A stretch of DNA of 6,405 nt from an uncultured Clostridia bacterium (GTDB lineage Bacteria > Bacillota > Clostridia > Lachnospirales > Lachnospiraceae). Positions 1-5,098 of this stretch are shown here, in pieces. The notes under the pieces were generated by a model. It saw only the letters and a program-made list of their open reading frames with translations. It was not told the DNA's origin and ran no database searches. The stretch is from NCBI GenBank assembly GCA_946186175.1, contig CAMHMG010000176.1, forward strand, positions 1 through 6,405. Direction: 5' to 3'. Positions within the stretch are counted from its first letter, which is position 1; the number at the start of each line of letters is the position of its first letter. The position numbers were made by a program, and so were the translations under genes.

Positions 1-987
1 TCGAGTAACGGCGATACGTCCGGAACGTGTATATTGGAACACACAATCGAAGGCAATGTAGATACATTTAAAAAATCATATAATTTTAATGAAGTGGTTA
101 ATGACGTGTATCCTACTGTTACTACTACAAAATGCGAAAATGGAACAAAGACAACAACTGTAACAAATAATGCATATACAATTACATTCTCAGGAGCTAA
201 AAGTAATTCAAGCAGGACTATGACAACAAACGGAACTACAACAAGTACTTCTTATGGTAACGGTGGTCATAAAACTGAAACGAGCTTTACTACAGGTACA
301 ACTTATGTTCAAAATACTGATAGTAATAATACTAAAGCCGGTACAAATACTTATTATGCATTTGATAAAGACGGTAAGGCTCATGGCTCTGTTTATGTAG
401 GTACTACTACATATCAAAGCGGTACTCCTTCTCAATCAAGTTCTGCATCTTATACGGCAGATGGTAAGACGTACACTTATGATGTGGCTGCAACAGTTAG
501 TATAGATTCGGCAAAGGCTGCACTTGAAGCAAGCGGAGCAGTGTATAACGATGTTGATACAAAGACATTACTTGCAACTCCTTCAAAGAGTACAACTACA
601 TATAAGTATGACAAGGCCGGTAATGTGAAATCTGCTAAGAAGAGCGGAACAGAAACAAAAATTGTGCCTGTTAAGGATGAAGTATATGGTAATACTATAT
701 TTGAGTGGAATGCCAAAGGAAAACTTGTAGTTAAGGAGACTGCGGTTACGCATAAGCTCACTGATAATGATGCAATGGATAACACAGTTAAGAAAGGAAC
801 TAAGGTTCTTACTAAGAAGATCACAGCTAATAAGTATTCTTATGACAGATCAAGCAGTTCAGAATCATATCTGAGCAGAGCGCTCTATACAATTAAGGGT
901 AAGAAGGCTTCAGCAGCCAAGGCAGCTAAGAAACAGCAGTGGATCATTCAGAACGGCGCTCTTAACGGTGCGGTAGGTCTTAATTAA
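1..987 (+). CDS. 3' part of a Thr/Ser-rich, YD-repeat-like probable surface protein (5'-truncated by window)
   Basis: The frame is open from base 1 to the TAA at 985-987, giving 328 visible residues. The first possible in-window start is a TTG at 34, but it has no ribosome binding site and the frame stays open upstream, so the true start is almost certainly outside the window. The visible protein is very rich in Thr, Ser, Gly and Tyr. It carries several short beta-hairpin-like units of the Y-x-[YF]-D-x-x-G type: YAFDKDGKAHG, YKYDKAGNVKS and the weaker FEWNAKGKLVV. These resemble YD/RHS-type repeats but are too few and degenerate to call that family. The last 30 residues are Lys/Ala-rich, then end in WIIQNGALNGAVGLN. 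No LPXTG motif or C-terminal membrane helix is present. A secreted or surface role is inferred from composition and from the secreted-protein gene that follows. The exact function is not recognised. Confidence 0.75.
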   Translation, partial: SSNGDTSGTCILEHTIEGNVDTFKKSYNFNEVVNDVYPTVTTTKCENGTKTTTVTNNAYTITFSGAKSNSSRTMTTNGTTTSTSYGNGGHKTETSFTTGTTYVQNTDSNNTKAGTNTYYAFDKDGKAHGSVYVGTTTYQSGTPSQSSSASYTADGKTYTYDVAATVSIDSAKAALEASGAVYNDVDTKTLLATPSKSTTTYKYDKAGNVKSAKKSGTETKIVPVKDEVYGNTIFEWNAKGKLVVKETAVTHKLTDNDAMDNTVKKGTKVLTKKITANKYSYDRSSSSESYLSRALYTIKGKKASAAKAAKKQQWIIQNGALNGAVGLN

Positions 988-1013
988 TTATAATAAGTTA
1001 ATATTTATTTTAA

Positions 1014-1047
1014 AGGGGTTACTGTGTATGCAGTGACCTCTTTTTTT
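1014..1047 (+). terminator. Intrinsic terminator after the YD-repeat-like gene
   Basis: An 11-bp stem (1014-1024 pairing with 1031-1041, two G:U wobbles) closes a 6-base loop (TGTATG) and is followed directly by a run of T residues to 1047. It starts 27 bases after the upstream stop codon. It should end transcription of the first gene and separate it from the FN3 gene. Confidence 0.9.
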
Positions 1048-1066
1048 GTTGAAAAAAATTAAGAAA

Positions 1067-1099
1067 TCTGTAATTTTCTTTTTATTGCAATATTACAGA
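1067..1099. promoter_or_regulatory. Nested inverted repeats over the -35 element (candidate operator)
   Basis: TCTGTAAT at 1067-1074 and its exact reverse complement ATTACAGA at 1092-1099 flank a 17-base centre. Inside the right half of that centre, ATTGCAAT at 1084-1091 is itself a perfect palindrome and contains the -35 hexamer. The position suggests a repressor or activator site, but AT-rich DNA makes short inverted repeats common, so the regulatory role is only inferred. Confidence 0.35.
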
Positions 1100-1112
1100 A
1101 AAAAGATATAAT
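1085..1112 (+). promoter_or_regulatory. Probable sigma-A promoter of the FN3-repeat gene
   Basis: TTGCAA at 1085-1090 (four of six match TTGACA) and a perfect TATAAT at 1107-1112 are separated by 16 bp. The predicted transcription start near 1118-1120 leaves only about 17-19 bases of leader before the ATG, just enough for the ribosome binding site. The promoter lies after the preceding terminator, which supports independent expression. An alternative hexamer TTGAAA at 1049-1054 has no comparably good -10 partner. Confidence 0.65.
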
Positions 1113-1121
1113 TAATAGCAT

Positions 1122-1128
1122 AGGAGGT
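1122..1128 (+). promoter_or_regulatory. Ribosome binding site of the FN3-repeat gene
   Basis: AGGAGGT is a near-perfect Shine-Dalgarno sequence placed 8 bases before the ATG at 1137. It fixes the start and predicts efficient translation. Confidence 0.9.
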
Positions 1129-1136
1129 AGTGTGAT

Positions 1137-1226
1137 ATGAGAAGAAATTATAAGAAAAGAATCACAGTATTTGCGCTTGCGGCAGTTATGGCGACATCGG
1201 TTGCTCCTGCTGTTCCTTCAAGTGCA
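1137..1226 (+). other. Sec signal peptide of the FN3-repeat protein
   Basis: Codons 1-30 encode five basic residues within the first eight, then a hydrophobic core (VFALAAVMA) and a small-residue region with APA (23-25) and SSA (28-30) as candidate cleavage sites. This is a standard Sec signal without the lipobox L-x-x-C, so the protein should be released rather than lipid-anchored. Confidence 0.85.
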
Positions 1227-4200
1227 GGAGTAGTACAGGTATCAGAAGTAAGTCAATTAAGCGGCATTGAAGCAGCCGGGATATCTCTTAAAGAGACTCA
1301 GATGAGTAGACAGGCTGCTACATCATGGACATTTAATTATAACAATGATGCACTTGCTGAATCTAAATATAAGATTACAGGCAAAGATTATTCGTATGAT
1401 GCCGGTACAAAAACAGTTAAGGAAACTGCTTATGAAAGTACAGAGTATACATTCAAACCAACAATGAGTGTCTTAGTATTTGATAAAGGAGACCGCACCA
1501 AGCCTGTCAAAGGCTCTATGATTATGGACGAAACCGGAAAATATGTTGTTGATAAAGCAGATATTTCTAAACAATATACAAAGCTTGAACCCGGTGTAAA
1601 ATATGAATTTACTATCAATGCCGGTAATATCGGTGATCCCGGTGCGAAAGAGGTCGTAGGTTATGTATTTAAAGAGCCGGAATACCTACAGGCTCTTAGA
1701 ACTGCTCAGGATATGGACAGAAAAGAGTATTGCGATGCGTATAAGACGGCTTGTGAATCAACTGCAGCGAATGTTACATATCCTGATGAGGATGATTACA
1801 AAACACATCAAAAGGCAATTTCAAAATCAGATTATTATATTATAACTACTCCGGTTGATATCGAAGTTATAATGGAAGCGGGTGTCAGGACCAAAGTGAC
1901 ATCTACCTCTGTTGAACTTGATATGTCTGCAAACGGAGCAGACGGATATGAATTATACCGTTATGATGGAAAGAAATATATTAAGATCGCAACAGTAGCG
2001 GCAGCAGTATATACAGATAAAGGTCTTGTTTCCAATACAACATATTCTTATAAGGTACGTCCTTATTATAGAAATGTTCAGACAGATGCTATTACATATG
2101 GTAAATATTCAACCATTGAAGCAACAACCGCAGGAAGTGCACTTAATCTTAAGGCAAAGGTCAACAAAAAGAATAAAGTTGAGCTTACATGGAAGAAAGT
2201 TACCGGTGTTACAAAGTATGAGATATATCGTGTAGATACTACTTCAGGAACATCCGTTATTACAAAGGGTGATGAGAATGCATTTTCTACAATGAAATTA
2301 ATTGCAACAGTTAAGAAGAGTAAGAAGAAGTATACGGATAAAACAGTGAAAACTAACCGCTCATATTCATATGTTGTGCGTGCAGTTCTTACAAAAAACA
2401 AGAACGTTAAGAAAGATAAACAGCGTTATGTGACTGCAGCTGCTGATGTTTCAATTGCTTTTGGTGATATTAATGTTATAAACAACATAACTGCTGCCGA
2501 CGGATCTGTAACTTTGCAGTGGGATAAAGTATACGGAGCAGATGGCTATGTTGTTGAGAAGAAGGAACATACCTATGAACCTGAGATGGCATTTTACAAT
2601 GAAGAAAACAAAGAATATCCGTATGTATATGGAACAATAGATCCGGATGGTGCCGGACCTATGACAGCAGGAACATACATTTATTATTCGATTGATGGGA
2701 AGAATTACTTCCGATATTATATTGATGCAATGACCAAGATTGCATATCCTACACAAACTAACGGGGAAGTTATAGCTGATAATAAGCAATATAATGATAA
2801 TGGAGAGTATTACGATGTAAATGAATACAATGCTTCTACATCCTCATATGAAACGAAGAGAACTTTAATAAAGGATGCTGCCCGCTATAAGTTAGATGAC
2901 ACAAACGGATATGTAGCTGATGCGGCAGGAGAATATGTAGTAACACAAATAGATGCATCAACAAAACAATATAAAAAACTTGCAGATGTATTAAAATATA
3001 GTGTCAGTTCATATCCAAAGGATAACACCGGAAAAGAAAAATACGAATATGCAATAGATACAAAGGGATTTTACAGAGTTGAGTGGAAAACTGATTCTAT
3101 TAAACAGACAGATGGAACCTATAAACATGATTCCCGTATTATTACAAAAACTTATGTATATGTTCTTGATGGCGCGAACTTATACAATGTTTGTGATCCT
3201 GCAACAGGTGATATCAAGTATAAAGATACTACGGATTGGAAAGAAGTAACCAGATTAGGAAAGAATACAACTTCTTACAAGTTTGAAGCATCTACAGCTG
3301 TTAATCCAAACAAGGAAGTTGTTAATAAAACAGAGTATCAGATCAAAGCATATAAAGGAACTTCTATATATGGAGCTGCCAGAAACGTGACAACAACATA
3401 TACAAAAGGACTTGTATCTAAGGTCACTGCTACAAAGACAGATAAAGGTATCAAGATTACATGGACACCTGTTACAGGGGCAGCATATTATAATGTATAC
3501 CGCGTTAAAACAAAGGATGTTGTTAATAACAAAGATATTGGTGGTTATTATGATAGTTTTGAATTAAATGATGAAGATGGCGATAACTATTATAATATAG
3601 GTACACCGGTAACAAACTATGTTGGCATTACAGATCCTGTTGCTATTGATGTTGCTGCATGGAACAAGACTGTTGACGAAAGTATAGCACTGAGAAAGAC
3701 CGATTATGAAGCTTATCTGAAGGATACATCCGCTAATAAAAAGGCTTTTGATGAGAGCAAGTATTTATCTAAAGATATGAAACTTAACGATAAGCATTCA
3801 TATCATTATCAGAATTATAGTTACGCAACATCAGTGTTTACAGATACAGATGCATCTACAGGTATATTAGATTATGCAGGTAAGATATATTCGGGAAATG
3901 CTCTTGATAAAAATTATAAGACAAAAGATAATGATGGTAATGATCTGGCAACTCCTGTATGGGAATATAATTACAATCCTGTAGTTGATGATACATATGT
4001 AAAAGAGGCTGAAGTTAAAGCAGGAGTAAGCTATACATATTATGTAGTGGCTCATTTTGCAACCCCTAAGACTGTACAGGATTATAGAGGAACTAATGTT
4101 GATCCTAAGGATACCGATGATTATTTTAAAGTTGATAACGAGACAAGATGTGCATATAATACATCTGTTCAGGGAGCAAAATTATATAAGGAATACGGAG

Positions 4201-4583
4201 TATCTGCTCCTTCATTGAATTTCAAAGATCCTGCCGGAATAACAATTGGTGTTAAGACTGTTGGTTCTGCAACATTTACAACCAAAGTGGCAGCTAATAA
4301 ACCCGCTATTAAGAGTGTTAAGGCTTCTAAGGGTAAAGTGACCGTTGCAATTAAGAAGAAAATTGCTAACGCAGATTATTATAAGGTATATCGTTCTACG
4401 AAGAAGAAGGGAAAATATACTTCTGTGGGCGTGACCAAGAATGCTAAGACTTTGAAGGTTGTTGATAACAGTACAATTAAAGGTAAGACATATTATTACA
4501 AAATAGTATCTGTTGTTAAGAATGAGACATTAGGCGAGGTGGAATCTAAGGCATCTGCAATCAAGAAGGTTAAAGCAAAATAA
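1137..4583 (+). CDS. Large secreted protein with five fibronectin type III-like modules
   Basis: The 1148-residue product starts with a classic signal peptide: basic MRRNYKKR, a hydrophobic stretch at about 9-23, and likely signal peptidase I sites after A25 (APA) or A30 (SSA). Residues 31-245 are an unassigned, probably beta-rich region. Five FN3-like modules follow, each with a B-strand, a [YG]Y-x-[VIL]-Y-R type C-strand and a late tyrosine-rich strand: about 254-333, 336-440, 447-760, 760-980 and 1055-1148. The core tryptophan is visible in modules 2-4 (W352, W462, W776). Modules 3 and 4 appear split by insertions at about 477-711 and 791-955. The mature protein is rich in Lys, Tyr, Thr and Asp and has few cysteines. 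No LPXTG, cell-wall-binding module or C-terminal membrane helix is visible; it ends in Lys-rich KKVKAK. FN3 modules in secreted bacterial proteins typically act as spacers or in adhesion and carbohydrate-related binding. No catalytic domain was recognised. A strong ribosome binding site supports the ATG. Confidence 0.85.
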   Translation: MRRNYKKRITVFALAAVMATSVAPAVPSSAGVVQVSEVSQLSGIEAAGISLKETQMSRQAATSWTFNYNNDALAESKYKITGKDYSYDAGTKTVKETAYESTEYTFKPTMSVLVFDKGDRTKPVKGSMIMDETGKYVVDKADISKQYTKLEPGVKYEFTINAGNIGDPGAKEVVGYVFKEPEYLQALRTAQDMDRKEYCDAYKTACESTAANVTYPDEDDYKTHQKAISKSDYYIITTPVDIEVIMEAGVRTKVTSTSVELDMSANGADGYELYRYDGKKYIKIATVAAAVYTDKGLVSNTTYSYKVRPYYRNVQTDAITYGKYSTIEATTAGSALNLKAKVNKKNKVELTWKKVTGVTKYEIYRVDTTSGTSVITKGDENAFSTMKLIATVKKSKKKYTDKTVKTNRSYSYVVRAVLTKNKNVKKDKQRYVTAAADVSIAFGDINVINNITAADGSVTLQWDKVYGADGYVVEKKEHTYEPEMAFYNEENKEYPYVYGTIDPDGAGPMTAGTYIYYSIDGKNYFRYYIDAMTKIAYPTQTNGEVIADNKQYNDNGEYYDVNEYNASTSSYETKRTLIKDAARYKLDDTNGYVADAAGEYVVTQIDASTKQYKKLADVLKYSVSSYPKDNTGKEKYEYAIDTKGFYRVEWKTDSIKQTDGTYKHDSRIITKTYVYVLDGANLYNVCDPATGDIKYKDTTDWKEVTRLGKNTTSYKFEASTAVNPNKEVVNKTEYQIKAYKGTSIYGAARNVTTTYTKGLVSKVTATKTDKGIKITWTPVTGAAYYNVYRVKTKDVVNNKDIGGYYDSFELNDEDGDNYYNIGTPVTNYVGITDPVAIDVAAWNKTVDESIALRKTDYEAYLKDTSANKKAFDESKYLSKDMKLNDKHSYHYQNYSYATSVFTDTDASTGILDYAGKIYSGNALDKNYKTKDNDGNDLATPVWEYNYNPVVDDTYVKEAEVKAGVSYTYYVVAHFATPKTVQDYRGTNVDPKDTDDYFKVDNETRCAYNTSVQGAKLYKEYGVSAPSLNFKDPAGITIGVKTVGSATFTTKVAANKPAIKSVKASKGKVTVAIKKKIANADYYKVYRSTKKKGKYTSVGVTKNAKTLKVVDNSTIKGKTYYYKIVSVVKNETLGEVESKASAIKKVKAK
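2670..3252 (+). repeat. Four degenerate Y-x-[IL]-D-x-x-[GN]-[YLF] repeats inserted in FN3 module 3
   Basis: Within the insertion of module 3, four segments share a tyrosine-flanked strand, an Ile/Leu-Asp turn and a following aromatic strand. They begin at residues about 514 (YIYYSIDGKNYF), 584 (YKLDDTNGYV), 636 (YEYAIDTKGFY) and 673 (YVYVLDGANLY), with spacing of about 70, 52 and 37 residues. The likeness is to beta-hairpin repeats. It was found by eye and the units are not closely similar in DNA. Confidence 0.45.
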
Positions 4584-4607
4584 ATGGTTTTATGAATTAA
4601 AACTATT
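4583..4607. terminator. Weak AT-rich hairpin at the convergent gene junction
   Basis: Bases 4583-4592 can pair with 4598-4607 around a 5-base loop (TGAAT), with one G:T wobble on the plus strand. The stem is AT-rich and lacks a good T tract on the plus strand. On the minus strand it is followed by a moderately T-rich TTATTTTGCTTTAA. It overlaps both stop codons, so a weak bidirectional terminator is possible but unproven. Confidence 0.3.
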
Positions 4608-4967
4608 ATGCTCCTTCTTAAGTTCCTGATATAATTTTATAGGTGTCCAGAATATGTTTGTTGGAGTAACAATTGCTTTAAGAGTAATGGGAGGAAGATG
4701 GTTGTCCTTAGCAGCTTGTAGAAAGCGGTCTGTCAACCCTGAATCCATTCCGGAGAATATCAGCATTTCAGATTCTAATTCGGCTCCGTTAAATGTGGAA
4801 GGAGTGCGAGGAAAACCCTGAATTCCTGCAAGATAGCCTAAGCTCTGCGAATATGAAGAAAGTTTAATATAAGATGATTTAATTGAAAGAGACCGGCACA
4901 GCTTCTCTATTGAGAGCTGCCGGTCTTTGTTCATGTTAAATAATAAGATTCGTGCCTGATTAGTCAT
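4590..4967 (-). CDS. DUF3783 family protein
   Basis: This complete 125-residue protein resembles the DUF3783 (PF12646) family, as I recall its pattern. It has a short N-terminal beta strand (ARILLFNM), then LGYLAGIQGF at 43-52, EMLIFSGM at 67-74, a helix, and the C-terminal hallmark LPPITLKAIVTPTN at 91-104 followed by W107 and LYQELKKEH at 112-120. No signal peptide or membrane segment is present, so it should be cytoplasmic. The biochemical role of the family is unknown. The ATG at 4967 is the only sensible start. An AAAGGA-like ribosome binding site (minus strand, about 4980-4985) lies about 13 bases upstream, rather far, so translation may be modest. The gene converges on the FN3 gene with only 6 bases between stop codons. 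A stable hairpin is embedded in its 5' coding region. Confidence 0.8.
   Translation of the reverse strand: MTNQARILLFNMNKDRQLSIEKLCRSLSIKSSYIKLSSYSQSLGYLAGIQGFPRTPSTFNGAELESEMLIFSGMDSGLTDRFLQAAKDNHLPPITLKAIVTPTNIFWTPIKLYQELKKEHNSFNS
4890..4926 (+). other. Strong hairpin inside the DUF3783 gene; possible terminator for the FN3-gene transcript
   Basis: AGACCGGCA at 4890-4898 pairs perfectly with TGCCGGTCT at 4918-4926. After a 2-base bulge, GCT/AGC and then CTC/GAG extend the stem to a 4-base loop (4908-4911). On the plus strand it is followed by TTGTTCATGTT. It encodes residues K14-L27 of the minus-strand protein. Because the convergent junction has no strong terminator, this could be where plus-strand transcription stops, though the T tract is poor. 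Confidence 0.4.
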
Positions 4968-4995
4968 AGAAATATATATGTCCTTTTACTGTTAT

Positions 4996-5001
4996 ATTGT
5001 A
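4996..5001 (-). promoter_or_regulatory. Possible -10 element of the DUF3783 gene
   Basis: On the minus strand TACAAT lies about 28 bases before the start codon, but no convincing -35 hexamer sits 16-18 bp upstream; that position falls in the 15-bp tandem repeat. Transcription from the upstream repeat-protein gene is an alternative. Confidence 0.25.
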
Positions 5002-5012
5002 GAATTAATCGT

Positions 5013-5056
5013 ATTATGTGTTTGATTATTATGTGTTTGATTATTATGTGTTTATA
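5013..5056. repeat. 15-bp tandem repeat in the intergenic region (about 2.7 copies)
   Basis: The unit ATTATGTGTTTGATT occurs exactly at 5013-5027 and 5028-5042, then partially (first 11 bases exact) from 5043. It lies between the repeat-protein stop codon and the DUF3783 start, just upstream of a possible -10 for the latter. The rest of the 4968-5098 gap is AT-rich, with no clear terminator for the repeat-protein gene. Confidence 0.85.
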
Positions 5057-5098
5057 GATTCGTGCTGAATATATTGTGCATTATTAAAATTACATAGA

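Noticed and set aside
34..36. TTG start codon for the first gene
   Set aside because: The frame is open to base 1, there is no Shine-Dalgarno sequence before it, and the protein character does not change there.
600..720. RHS/YD-repeat toxin
   Set aside because: Only a few degenerate Y-x-[YF]-D-x-x-G units exist, and there is no RHS core signature, autoprotease motif or recognisable toxin domain.
2078..2401. Antisense minus-strand open frames within the FN3 gene (also 1430-1618, 2451-2789, 3867-4055)
   Set aside because: They lie wholly inside a well-supported coding sequence, have no ribosome binding sites and have hydrophobic antisense-type composition.
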